Source: Methylovulum miyakonense HT12
GTDB taxonomy: Bacteria; Pseudomonadota; Gammaproteobacteria; Methylococcales; Methylomonadaceae
DNA length: 64,000 nucleotides
Assembly (NCBI RefSeq): GCF_000384075.1
Contig: NZ_KB913025.1
Coordinates: 2,889,044 to 2,953,043 of the forward strand
Direction: 5' to 3'
Shown in pieces: positions 30,835-39,383 of the stretch. Numbering within the stretch: position 1 is the stretch's first letter; every line of letters begins with the position of its first letter. Under the pieces are notes generated by a model. The model made no database searches and was not told the DNA's origin. It saw nothing but the letters and a program-made list of their open reading frames with translations. The position numbers and the translations under genes were made by a program.

Positions 30835-32202
30835 GTGTTGCGTTTTTTAATGGTAATGCTAGTGGCTATGCTAGTGCCGCAGTTGGCGTGGGCGGAAACG
30901 GAGGGGTTTGCTAACCTCGACATGACCGGTACCCAACGCGGTATTTATACGGTATTGATTTTTATTATTGCCTACGGCTTTGTGATGACGGAAGAGTTTA
31001 CGCATATGCGTAAATCCAAACCGGTCATTTTGGCGGCTGGCATCATTTGGGCCCACGCGGCGATATTGGCGCAGCAAAAAGGTGTTCCGGCTGAAGAAAT
31101 GCATGCGGCGTTTGAGCATGACTTGAAAGAATATGCCGAGCTGATGCTGTTTTTGTTGGTGGCCATGACTTACATCAACAGCATGGCCGAGCGTAATGTT
31201 TTTGAAGCCTTGCGTTCATGGTTGGTGAGAAAACAATTTGGCTACCGTCAATTGTTCCTGATTACTGGTGTTATCACCTTTTTCCTGTCTTCCGTTGCAG
31301 ACAACTTGACCGCCGCGTTGTTAGTGGGTGCTGTGGTATTGGCGGTGGGTTCGGATAACCCAAAATTCGTCAGCATCGGTTTCGTCAACTTGGTGATTGC
31401 CGCCAACGCGGGCGGAGCATTTTGTCCGTTCGGTGACATCACCACTTTAATGGTCTGGCAAGCGGAATACGCAGAATTTTTTGATTTCTTCAAATTGTTC
31501 ATCCCATCCGTTGTCAACTACGCTGTCCCTGCGGCGGTGATGTATTTTGCCGTACCCAACGAGCAGCCCAAAGAAACCAATGAAGCCATCGTGGTGCTGA
31601 AACCCGGTGCGATCCAAATCTGCGTGATGTTCCTGTTCACCATCGCCACGGCGGTCAGTTTCAAACAAGCCCTGCATTTGCCGCCTTTCATGGGCATGAT
31701 GGTTGGTTTGTCCGCCCTGATGTTGTACGGTTTTTACTTGAAAAAGAACCATGCCCCAGAAGGCGAACATGGTTTTGATATTTTCAACAAAGTCAAAAAT
31801 GCCGAATGGGACACCCTGTTGTTCTTCTTTGGTGTCGTGTTTGCGGTGGGTGGTTTGGGCTACATTGGTTATCTGGAATTGTTGTCAGGCGCCATGTACC
31901 AAGGTTTGGGGCCAACGACCGCCAACATCATGGTCGGTTTGATTTCGGCGATTGTTGATAACATCCCTGTCATGTTTGCGGTATTGAACATGGGCGTGGA
32001 TATGGACTTGTACCAATGGTTATTGGTCACTTTGACCGCTGGTGTCGGTGGTTCGTTGCTGTCAGTCGGTTCTGCTGCGGGTGTGGCGCTGATGGGCCAG
32101 TCCGACCATAAATACACCTTCTTCAGCCATTTGAAATGGACCCCTGCGATTGCCGCAGGTTATGCAGCCAGCATTTTCACCCATTATCTGATTAATGGTT
32201 GA
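30835..32202 (+). CDS. nhaD: Na+/H+ antiporter NhaD
   Basis: Membrane Na+(Li+)/H+ antiporter of the NhaD/IT superfamily, 455 residues with a cleavable signal-like first helix (LVPQLAWAE) and about 11-12 transmembrane helices. Family-like segments are seen: ITFFLSSVADNLTAALLVGA, ANAGGAFCPFGDITTLMVW and LISAIVDNIPVMFAVLNMG. The start is GTG with the ribosome site AGAGAGGGGGT. It fits the Na+ cycle set up by the Na+-NQR in this window. A terminator follows. Confidence 0.93.
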   Translation: MLRFLMVMLVAMLVPQLAWAETEGFANLDMTGTQRGIYTVLIFIIAYGFVMTEEFTHMRKSKPVILAAGIIWAHAAILAQQKGVPAEEMHAAFEHDLKEYAELMLFLLVAMTYINSMAERNVFEALRSWLVRKQFGYRQLFLITGVITFFLSSVADNLTAALLVGAVVLAVGSDNPKFVSIGFVNLVIAANAGGAFCPFGDITTLMVWQAEYAEFFDFFKLFIPSVVNYAVPAAVMYFAVPNEQPKETNEAIVVLKPGAIQICVMFLFTIATAVSFKQALHLPPFMGMMVGLSALMLYGFYLKKNHAPEGEHGFDIFNKVKNAEWDTLLFFFGVVFAVGGLGYIGYLELLSGAMYQGLGPTTANIMVGLISAIVDNIPVMFAVLNMGVDMDLYQWLLVTLTAGVGGSLLSVGSAAGVALMGQSDHKYTFFSHLKWTPAIAAGYAASIFTHYLING

Positions 32203-32213
32203 TCGCTTAACCC

Positions 32214-32243
32214 GCACCGCGCTGTTTGTGCGGTGCATTTTTC
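32214..32243 (+). terminator. Terminator between nhaD and ampG
   Basis: GCACCGC and GCGGTGC pair around a nine-base loop, followed by ATTTTTC. It lies just 14 bases before the ampG start, so ampG may depend on read-through or a promoter inside nhaD. Confidence 0.7.
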
Positions 32244-32256
32244 AGAGGAAGGCCTT

Positions 32257-33564
32257 ATGACGGCAATCAAAAACTGGCATAAGGCCTTTTCAATTTATGC
32301 GCAGCCCTGTGTCGTGCGCATGGCTTTTCTTGGGTTTTCCGCAGGTTTGCCTTATTTGCTGGTGTTTTCCACGCTGTCCGCCTGGTTGCGTGACGAGGGA
32401 ATCACCAACACCACTATCGGCTTTTTTAGCTGGGTCGGTGTCACTTATTCCTTTAAAGTTTTCTTGGCTCCGGTCGTCGACCGGCTGCCGCTCCCTTGGC
32501 TCACCCGCACCTTCGGCAAACGCCGTAGTTGGATGCTGTTGGCGCAATTGGGTATCGCCGCCGGCTTGTTCGCCATGTCGCGCACCGACATCCACCAACA
32601 CCTGGAGCTGTGCGCCTTGCTCGCTGTTTGGGTCGCCCTGTGTTCAGCCAGCCAAGACATTGCCATTGACGCTTACCGCATCGAATCCGCAGTCACTGAT
32701 TACCAAGGGGCGATGGCGGCAACCTATGTGTTGGGCTACCGCATCGCCTTATTGCTTGCCGGGGCGGGGGCGTTTTACCTTGCCGATTTTTTTAGCTGGC
32801 CCGTCGCTTATATCGTCATGGCCTGTACGATGTTGGTTGGCTTTGTCACCACGTTGGCCATCAGTGAGCCGGAGCATCCGCCAGTCACGCCCATTTTCAA
32901 GCCGCCAACCCCAGGCCAAAACCTTTGGCAACGGGGTCTAAGCACTGTCTCCGAGGCTGTATTCAGCCCGTTTATTGAGTTTTTTCAGCGCAACGGTAAG
33001 ACCGGCCTGTTGATTTTGTTGTTGATCGCACTCTATAAAATGAGCGATATCACAATGGGTGTGATGGCGAACCCGTTCTATTTGGATCTGGGGTTCAAAA
33101 AAACCGAAATCGCTGATGTCAGCAAAATCTTCGGTTTTTTTATGACCATTGCAGGCGCGGCATTAGGCGGCTTGCTGACGGCAAACTACGGCATCATGCG
33201 CCCCTTGCTGCTGGGTTCGGTCATGATCGCCTCAACCAACATCCTGTTCGCCGTGCTGGCGGTCAACCAGCCGGATCTGATGTTGTTGGCGGCTGTCATC
33301 AGTGCCGACAATTTAAGCGGCGGCTTGGCGGGTTCGGTGTTCATCGCCTACCTGTCCAGCATGACCAGCACCGCTTACACCGCCACCCAATATGCCCTGT
33401 TCACCTCGTTGATGATCCTGCCCGCGCAATTGCTGGCGGGGTTTTCCGGGGTCATCGTTGACCACTATGGCTATCCGGCGTTTTTTGTTTATACCGCTTT
33501 GCTGGGCCTGCCCGCCATCGGGTTAGTTTCGTTATTGTTGTTTCGCCAACGCGGCGGACGCTGA
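32257..33564 (+). CDS. ampG: AmpG-family muropeptide permease (MFS)
   Basis: Inner-membrane transporter of the AmpG family, which imports anhydro-muropeptides for cell-wall recycling. 435 residues, about 12 transmembrane helices. Pattern: FLGFSAGLPYLLVFSTLSAWLRDEGI, KFVLAPVVDRLPLP-like (here KVFLAPVVDRLPLP), SASQDIAIDAYRIE and GGLAGSVFIAYLSSMTSTAYTATQYALFTS. The ATG at 32257 follows the ribosome site AGAGGAAGG; a GTG eight codons earlier is less likely. It links with mltB, which makes the same muropeptides. The rest of the ampD/nagZ set is not in the window. Confidence 0.9.
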   Translation: MTAIKNWHKAFSIYAQPCVVRMAFLGFSAGLPYLLVFSTLSAWLRDEGITNTTIGFFSWVGVTYSFKVFLAPVVDRLPLPWLTRTFGKRRSWMLLAQLGIAAGLFAMSRTDIHQHLELCALLAVWVALCSASQDIAIDAYRIESAVTDYQGAMAATYVLGYRIALLLAGAGAFYLADFFSWPVAYIVMACTMLVGFVTTLAISEPEHPPVTPIFKPPTPGQNLWQRGLSTVSEAVFSPFIEFFQRNGKTGLLILLLIALYKMSDITMGVMANPFYLDLGFKKTEIADVSKIFGFFMTIAGAALGGLLTANYGIMRPLLLGSVMIASTNILFAVLAVNQPDLMLLAAVISADNLSGGLAGSVFIAYLSSMTSTAYTATQYALFTSLMILPAQLLAGFSGVIVDHYGYPAFFVYTALLGLPAIGLVSLLLFRQRGGR

Positions 33565-33605
33565 TCCTAGCGGGAACGGGGTTACAAAACCACATCCCGC
33601 TCAAG

Positions 33606-33672
33606 GCAACGCTTTTCTGCCCACCGCTCTTATGCTTGGAAAAGGTGGGCAGAAAAAATTGCCCACCCTACT
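33606..33672. repeat. Dispersed palindromic repeat, family R2, copy 1 (partial)
   Basis: Carries TGCCCACCG ... AAAAGGTGGGCA and TTGCCCACCCTACTT. The same blocks occur in the fuller copy at 39279-39375. It sits next to the 3' end of the IS110-like gene. The left arm (AGTAGGGTGGGCA) seen in copy 2 is missing. Confidence 0.75.
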
Positions 33673-33682
33673 TGGCTGCCGG

Positions 33683-34045
33683 TTAAATCATACGTTCCGC
33701 ATAATCGGCCAGGACTTCTGCTTCACAAAAAGCCGCTTCAGCACGGCTGGCCTTATTTTTCGGCAAGCAGGTTTGGTATTGTTGAAAACCCGCCGGTGAA
33801 ACAAACATCACTTCAACATCGGGAATTCCGCAGAGCGTTTTCAAAAGTCCGAGCGCAGCATACCCCGTCGATTTAACATAAATTTTCGGTTTCCCACAAC
33901 GGCTTTTTATAAACTTCGCAAGCTCATTGATACCTTCCAGCGTATTTTTGAACTGCCGTAAAAATACGGTTTTCCCATCGCTACGTTGCACGAGCAGCCA
34001 TGCGTTTTCATTATTTTCAAGACCAAAATAGGTTTGGGTCGTCAT
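33683..34045 (-). CDS. IS110-like DEDD N-terminal domain, stand-alone and degenerate
   Basis: 120-residue protein resembling only the first part of IS110-family transposases (usually 300-400 residues). YFGLENNENAWLLV, FKNTLEGINELAKFIKS, STGYAALGLLKTL and FVSPAGFQQYQT follow the family layout, but the catalytic Glu in the EATGGY position is replaced (VKSTGYA) and the KTDxxDA motif reads KASRAEA, so it should be inactive. It has an AGGTGAAAA site upstream. Either a transposase relic or a small domesticated protein. It is flanked by palindromic repeat R2. Confidence 0.5.
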   Translation of the reverse strand: MTTQTYFGLENNENAWLLVQRSDGKTVFLRQFKNTLEGINELAKFIKSRCGKPKIYVKSTGYAALGLLKTLCGIPDVEVMFVSPAGFQQYQTCLPKNKASRAEAAFCEAEVLADYAERMI

Positions 34046-34193
34046 AAAATGTTTTTCACCTGGTAGTTAAGACAAGGCTATCTTATTCAATTACACGTAA
34101 AATTTGTGTAAAGCCTTACGGTAAATGCATAAAAATTTTGTAAAAATAGTTCGGACGACGGAATTGAGGCCAGGTTTTAAAAAACAGCCGGCG

Positions 34194-34889
34194 TTAGGCT
34201 TTAAGCCGGTAACCCACACCTGATTCGGTCAGTAAATACTGGGGTTGGGTCGGGTCGGATTCTAGTTTCTGCCTGAGCTGGCTCATGTAAATCCGCAAAT
34301 AATGCGAATTGTCTTTATAAGACGGCCCCCAGACTTCCTTGAGGATATATTGATGGGTCAAAACTTTACCGGCATTTTTAATCAGCAATGATAATAAGCG
34401 GTACTGGATGGGCGTGAGATGGACTTCATTATCGCCGACAAAAACTTGGCGCTTCAGCAAATCGACTTTCAATGCCCCGGTGACAAACATTCCCCCCTCA
34501 TCCTGTGCCGGGCCGCTAGCAGAATGGCGTAGGGCGACCCGTATCCTCGCCAGCAATTCACCCAAACCAAAAGGCTTGGTCAGGTAATCGTCGGCACCCG
34601 CATCCAGCGCGTCGATTTTATGTTGCTCGGCGCTGCGTGCGGATAAAATGATGATCGGCATCGCCGACCATGCGCGGATGCTTTTGATGACCTCAACCCC
34701 GTCCATATCCGGCAGGCCCAAATCAAGGATGATGAGGTCCGGTTTGCGCACGCCCGCCTCGATAATGCCCTGCTGTCCCCGTTCCGCTTCAAACACCTTG
34801 AAGCGATGGGCGCTAAGGCCGGTACGCAAGAAGAGGCGTATCGCAGGGTCATCTTCTATCACAACAACGACGGGATCCGTATTGGTCAT
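34194..34889 (-). CDS. kdpE: Response regulator KdpE
   Basis: OmpR-family regulator that switches on kdp under K+ shortage or osmotic stress. 231 residues. Receiver with VVIEDDPAIRLFLRTGL, LIILDLGLPDMDGVE (phospho-Asp near 56) and ADDYLTKPFGLGELLARI; winged helix at about 135-230 with HYLRIYMSQLRQKLE. Sequence is close to E. coli KdpE. It lies two bases after kdpD, the last gene of the block. Confidence 0.93.
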   Translation of the reverse strand: MTNTDPVVVVIEDDPAIRLFLRTGLSAHRFKVFEAERGQQGIIEAGVRKPDLIILDLGLPDMDGVEVIKSIRAWSAMPIIILSARSAEQHKIDALDAGADDYLTKPFGLGELLARIRVALRHSASGPAQDEGGMFVTGALKVDLLKRQVFVGDNEVHLTPIQYRLLSLLIKNAGKVLTHQYILKEVWGPSYKDNSHYLRIYMSQLRQKLESDPTQPQYLLTESGVGYRLKA

Positions 34890-34891
34890 GG

Positions 34892-37645
34892 CTATTCAAC
34901 CAAGTAACCCGGCTCTTCCCGTCCCATCACGGGCGGCGAATAATCCTGCGGTAGGCTGAACGAAAACACCGCGCCTCCGGTAGGCCGGTTTTGTGCCTGG
35001 ATACTGCCGCCATGCACCTCAACAATGGCCTTGCAGATAGCCAGCCCTAATCCAACCCCGCTTTGCGCCGCCTCGTTACGCACCCGATAAAATTTTTCAA
35101 ATACCTTATTTTCGTAGCCTGGAGGGAGCCCGTGGCCTTGGTCAGCCACCGATATTGCCACCGCGCCATCGGAAGCGACCGCCATGATTTCCAAAGGGCT
35201 GCCCTCCGGCGTGTAACGCAAGGCATTTTCCAGCAGGTTGACCAGCACTTGTTCGATCATCACCGCATCGACAAACACCATCGGGATGCCGGGCGGCAAG
35301 GTGACGCTTACCTGACGGCCCATGAGCCGTTTTTGTAAGCGTGTCAACACGACACCGATAATCTCGTCCAGCGGATACCATTGCTTGTTCGGCTCCACGG
35401 CCCCGGCATCCAACCGCGCCATGTCCAGGATATTATTGACCAGGCTGGACATGCGTTGCGCCTCGTCGTAAATGGCACGGTTCAGTTCCAGCTTATCTTC
35501 CGCCTTGAGGGCGTTGTCATCCTCGACCAAAGTGCTGGCGGAACCGACGATGGTCGCCAAGGGGGTGCGCAAGTCATGGGAAATCGAGCTGAGCAGGGAA
35601 TTGCGCAGGCGTTCGGCTTCCATTTCCACTTGGGTTTTACGGGCTTGCTCGGTCAGGCGCACCCGGATGATGGCTTGGGCGATCTGCCCCAGAAAAGTTT
35701 CCAACAATTTCTGTTGTTCGGGCAGGAACACCCGGCGCAGATTGACCGGGAGCAACACCAAAACCCCCAACATGGTTTCTTTATTGCTCAAGGGAAAATA
35801 AATGGCTTCGGCACCGGGCAAAGTATGGGTGCCTTGGCCGGCGATTTCGTTATGGTCCATCACCCACTGCGCGACGCTCAGGTCGGCGGCGTGTAGGGAT
35901 TCAGGTATGGCATGGCCGGTCGGATACACAACCCGCCCATTGCCATCAGGAAAAAGGATGACGTTGCGGCTGCCGAATTCGGCGTAGAGATGATGCACCG
36001 CCGTGCGCACGATTTCATCCTCGCTCTGGCTCGCGGTCAGGTCTTTGCTCATCGCATACAGCACCGTCGCCCGCCGTTCCCTATGCCCCGCCACCTTGGC
36101 TTGGGAGCGCACGTTCGCCATCAGGCTGCTGATCAGCATCGCCACGGTCAACATCGCTAACAAGGTCACCAGATATTGGCTGTCGCCCACCGTGAAGCTG
36201 AAATAAGGCGGGACGAACAACAAATCAAAAATCGCCACGCCCAGAAAGGAAGCAAAAATGGACGGGCCACGGCCAAAGCGGGTGGCGATATACACCACGC
36301 CCAGCAAAAACACCATGACCAGGTTGGCCAGTTCAAAGCGCCCGAACATCATATAGGCCAAGGCGGTGCTGGCGACCGTGACGACCACGGCCCAGATATA
36401 GCCTTTGGTGCCTTTTGTTTGGGCCGGGCGTTTCCCAAGCCCTGGCAAGGGGCTTTTCCGGTACAGGGAGTGCTCTGGCTTGTTGCCGTTATCGCCTTGC
36501 CCAGGCCGTGGGCTACCCAACAGATACAGGTTGATGTTGTGCGCATCACTAATCAGCACATCCACCACCGAACCTAGCAGCACCCGCCTTAACCCCCTAC
36601 GGGTCGGCTTGCCCATGACGATCTTGGTCACATTGCGTTCATTGGAAAACTTGATGATGGCCGAGCTCATCTCTGGCGCACTCAAAGTCACGGTTTCGGC
36701 GCCCAATTGTTCGGCAAGGCGTAGGATGCGCAACACCCCGTCACGTTGTTCCGCGGCTAAACGTTGCAACTCAGGCGTTTCGACATAGACCACTATCCAT
36801 TCGGCACGCAAGCTGGTCGCAAAGCGTTTGCCGGCACGGACTAGCCGCTCCGCCAGGGCATTAGGGCCGATGCAAACCAGGATACGCTCGCTGACTTGCC
36901 AAACTTCGCGGATGCGATGGTCTTCACGGTAATCCAACATCTGTGCGTCGACACGGCTGGCGGTTTGCCGCAACGCCAGTTCGCGCAGGGCGATCAAATT
37001 GCCCTTACGGAAAAAATGTTTGGCCGCCTCCTGGGCCTGTTGCGGCAAATACACTTTGCCGTCTTTCAATCTGCTAAGCAGTTCGTCAGGGGGCAAATCC
37101 ACCAATTCGACTTCGTCGGCCTCTTCAAACACCGTGTCCGGCACGGTTTCCCAAACCCGTATGCCGGAAATCTGGCCTATATCATCGTTAAGGCTTTCCA
37201 GATGCTGGACATTGAGGGCGGTATACACGTCAATGCCGGCTTCAAGCAGTTCTTCAATGTCTTGCCAGCGTTTGGGGTGCCGGCAACCATGGGCATTGGT
37301 ATGCGCCAGTTCATCGACCACGATGATGGAGGGCTTACGCTTAAGCGCGGCATCCAGGTCGAACTCATGCAAGGCCGTGCCCCGGTAGTCAATTATTTTG
37401 GGCGGCAACACTTCCAAGCCTTCCAACAAGGACGCGGTGTCCTTGCGCCCATGGGTTTCCACCAAGCCGACGACAATATCAATATGTTCCGTCCGTTTCT
37501 CCTTGGCCGCCAGCAACATGGCGTAGGTCTTGCCGACACCCGCCGCCGCACCAAAAAAAACCTTCAGCCGTCCCCGGCAGGCACGCGCTTGGTCGCGCTC
37601 GACACGGGCGAGCAATTCGTCTGGATCAGGGCGTTCATCGTTCAT
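34892..37645 (-). CDS. kdpD: Sensor histidine kinase KdpD
   Basis: Large K+-responsive kinase, 917 residues (E. coli 894). N-terminal KdpD domain with Walker A FFGAAAGVGKTYAM and VELAHTN-like DELAHTNAHG; a universal-stress-like domain (about 250-370); four transmembrane helices (about 415-510, DUF4118); a GAF-like domain; HisKA with SSISHDLRTPLATIVGSAS; HATPase with ENALRYTPEG and GVGLGLAICKAIVEVHGG. All parts are in place. It lies downstream of the K+ channel gene. Confidence 0.95.
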   Translation of the reverse strand: MNDERPDPDELLARVERDQARACRGRLKVFFGAAAGVGKTYAMLLAAKEKRTEHIDIVVGLVETHGRKDTASLLEGLEVLPPKIIDYRGTALHEFDLDAALKRKPSIIVVDELAHTNAHGCRHPKRWQDIEELLEAGIDVYTALNVQHLESLNDDIGQISGIRVWETVPDTVFEEADEVELVDLPPDELLSRLKDGKVYLPQQAQEAAKHFFRKGNLIALRELALRQTASRVDAQMLDYREDHRIREVWQVSERILVCIGPNALAERLVRAGKRFATSLRAEWIVVYVETPELQRLAAEQRDGVLRILRLAEQLGAETVTLSAPEMSSAIIKFSNERNVTKIVMGKPTRRGLRRVLLGSVVDVLISDAHNINLYLLGSPRPGQGDNGNKPEHSLYRKSPLPGLGKRPAQTKGTKGYIWAVVVTVASTALAYMMFGRFELANLVMVFLLGVVYIATRFGRGPSIFASFLGVAIFDLLFVPPYFSFTVGDSQYLVTLLAMLTVAMLISSLMANVRSQAKVAGHRERRATVLYAMSKDLTASQSEDEIVRTAVHHLYAEFGSRNVILFPDGNGRVVYPTGHAIPESLHAADLSVAQWVMDHNEIAGQGTHTLPGAEAIYFPLSNKETMLGVLVLLPVNLRRVFLPEQQKLLETFLGQIAQAIIRVRLTEQARKTQVEMEAERLRNSLLSSISHDLRTPLATIVGSASTLVEDDNALKAEDKLELNRAIYDEAQRMSSLVNNILDMARLDAGAVEPNKQWYPLDEIIGVVLTRLQKRLMGRQVSVTLPPGIPMVFVDAVMIEQVLVNLLENALRYTPEGSPLEIMAVASDGAVAISVADQGHGLPPGYENKVFEKFYRVRNEAAQSGVGLGLAICKAIVEVHGGSIQAQNRPTGGAVFSFSLPQDYSPPVMGREEPGYLVE

Positions 37646-37757
37646 GGCTACTTTCCATTTATATGAAGGAAAGTGCCGAAGGCGGGTCTTGCTTTAGCCG
37701 ATAAATCCGGGCTAAGTTTTCCATGCTTGCTCTCCATTGGGGTCAAATAGTGCCGGC

Positions 37758-38252
37758 TTATTTGAATTGGCTTTGATCTGCGCCCGATGACAGCTGCTGC
37801 TCCAACAACGCCATCCGCTCATGCAACCGGGCCAGCTCTGCGAGAATCCGCTCTTCTCCAGTTTGGATATCCCCCGTCTCTTGTTCGATCCGGCGCACGC
37901 CTAAGCCTAAAGCGTCCATATTTCTGCCAATCAGGACTACCGAAACTAGGGCGGTAAACAGCGAAAAAAACACAAGGCCAAACAAGATCAGCCCCGCCGC
38001 CAACAAACGCCCCAAAAAGGAGACTGGAACCACATCACCAAAACCCACATGGGTCATCGTCACCCAGGCAGACCATATCCCGTCCATAGGCGATTGGATA
38101 TTCGGATCGACCAAAAAAAGCATCAGTCCGGCCGCCAGGGTGACCATGACCGCAAGCAAGACCAAATAACCCAACTTTTTGGATTTGAAGAGGTCGGCCT
38201 TAAGGCTATTCCCCCAAAGAAGTGCAGTATGACATTCCGCTAATAAGCGCAT
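37758..38252 (-). CDS. Two-TM K+ channel with coiled-coil C-terminus
   Basis: 164 residues. Two transmembrane helices (about 28-48 and 85-110) flank a pore loop with THVGFGD, a variant of the K+ selectivity filter TVGYGD. A C-terminal cytoplasmic helix (about 115-155) is rich in Glu and Leu and may form a tetrameric coiled coil. Start at ATG 38252 is set by AAAGGACAATAACT upstream; a frame reaching 38324 lacks this. It lies between the Kdp pump genes and kdpD, so it likely shares their control. Gating is unknown; K+ selectivity is inferred from the filter. Confidence 0.8.
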   Translation of the reverse strand: MRLLAECHTALLWGNSLKADLFKSKKLGYLVLLAVMVTLAAGLMLFLVDPNIQSPMDGIWSAWVTMTHVGFGDVVPVSFLGRLLAAGLILFGLVFFSLFTALVSVVLIGRNMDALGLGVRRIEQETGDIQTGEERILAELARLHERMALLEQQLSSGADQSQFK

Positions 38253-38372
38253 AGTTATTGTCCTTTTATTAAAACCCATCAGAAAATGCTTAAGATTAAA
38301 CGTTGGCGTAATCCCAAACCACAAAGCAGGCTATCCTACCCGACCTATCCGGGCTAGCCTGTAGAAAACCTA

Positions 38373-38672
38373 TCAGAAGCTGCCGTCGATTAGCTTCTGC
38401 TCACGGATGATCCTCCCGTTTGCCAAATCGCACTGCACGACTGATTCCGAGCCATCCCTGGCCAGTATTTCATAACGCACCCAAAAATCCCCGTGCCGAT
38501 GTAATACCCGTTGTTTCTCAATGATGCCAGGATGTAAGAGTAGCGCCTCCCGCTGGCAAGGCTCGATGTAAACCTTGCTGGCGGGCAAGGTATAAAGCCC
38601 GGTCATATTGGCATCAGCATGGGCGGCCGGTAAGAAGGCCGCCAGTAACAACAAGCCAACTCTCAATTCCAT
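38373..38672 (-). CDS. Small secreted protein in the kdp block
   Basis: 99 residues with a signal peptide (MELRVGLLLLAAFLPAAHA). The mature part (about 80 residues) has two Cys (PCQREA and QCDLANG) and a pattern FWVRYEILARDGSESVV that could be a small beta-rich fold. No family is recognised. Start at 38672 has GGAGTGG upstream. It lies 15 bases after kdpC, so it is probably transcribed with it. A periplasmic role beside Kdp is only an inference. Confidence 0.6.
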   Translation of the reverse strand: MELRVGLLLLAAFLPAAHADANMTGLYTLPASKVYIEPCQREALLLHPGIIEKQRVLHRHGDFWVRYEILARDGSESVVQCDLANGRIIREQKLIDGSF

Positions 38673-38687
38673 AACGGCCACTCCGGC

Positions 38688-39269
38688 TTAATGGTTGGCA
38701 TCCAATGCCAGGTTTAAGGCCAGGACGTTGACCCGGGGTTCCCCGAACATCCCCCATTGGCGGGCTTCGGTGTTGGCCTCAACCAGGGCACGGAGTTTTT
38801 CCGGTGCAATATGGCGGGCTTTCGCCACACGGTTGATTTGATATTCCGCCGCCGCCGGGCTGATGTGAGGGTCTAGCCCGCTACCCGATGCCATAACCAA
38901 GTCAACCGGAACCGGAGCCTTATGATTAGGATCGGCGGCTTTCAGCGCTTCAATACGGGCTTTTACGGCATCCGCCAGAGCCGGATTGGTCGGCCCCAAG
39001 TTTGAGCCGCTGGAAGCCCCGGCATTATAGGGGAATGGGCCGGTGGCGGAAGGCCGACCCCAAAAATGGCCGGGATCGCTAAACGGTTGTCCTATCAAGT
39101 TGGAGCCTATGATTTTGCCGTTGCTATCCGTCATCAGGCTGCCATTGGCCTGATGGGGAAACAACAGTTGCGCCAAACCCGTCACGATGGCGGGATAAAC
39201 CACACCTGTCAACACGGTGAAAATCACAAACAAAATAACTGCTGGTTGTAGATGTTTAATCATTTTCAA
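38688..39269 (-). CDS. kdpC: K+-transporting ATPase subunit KdpC
   Basis: Accessory subunit of the KdpFABC pump, 193 residues, one N-terminal transmembrane helix (about 9-31). Family motifs: [76 protein letters not shown]. It is parted from kdpB by an R2 palindromic repeat of about 100 bases. Confidence 0.95.
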   Translation of the reverse strand: MKMIKHLQPAVILFVIFTVLTGVVYPAIVTGLAQLLFPHQANGSLMTDSNGKIIGSNLIGQPFSDPGHFWGRPSATGPFPYNAGASSGSNLGPTNPALADAVKARIEALKAADPNHKAPVPVDLVMASGSGLDPHISPAAAEYQINRVAKARHIAPEKLRALVEANTEARQWGMFGEPRVNVLALNLALDANH

Positions 39270-39278
39270 TCTCTAAAA

Positions 39279-39375
39279 GTAGGGTGGGCACCAACAGTAG
39301 GCGCTTTAGGCGACGCTTTTTTGCCCACCGGTTATCAGACAAAAGGTGGGCAAAAACAGCTTGCCCACCCTACTT
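39279..39375. repeat. Dispersed palindromic repeat, family R2, copy 2
   Basis: Outer arms AGTAGGGTGGGCA and TGCCCACCCTACTT pair; an inner pair TTGCCCACC and GGTGGGCAA forms a second stem. It lies between kdpB and kdpC inside an operon. Copy 1 is at 33606-33672. Confidence 0.85.
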
Positions 39376-39383
39376 TAACTGTT

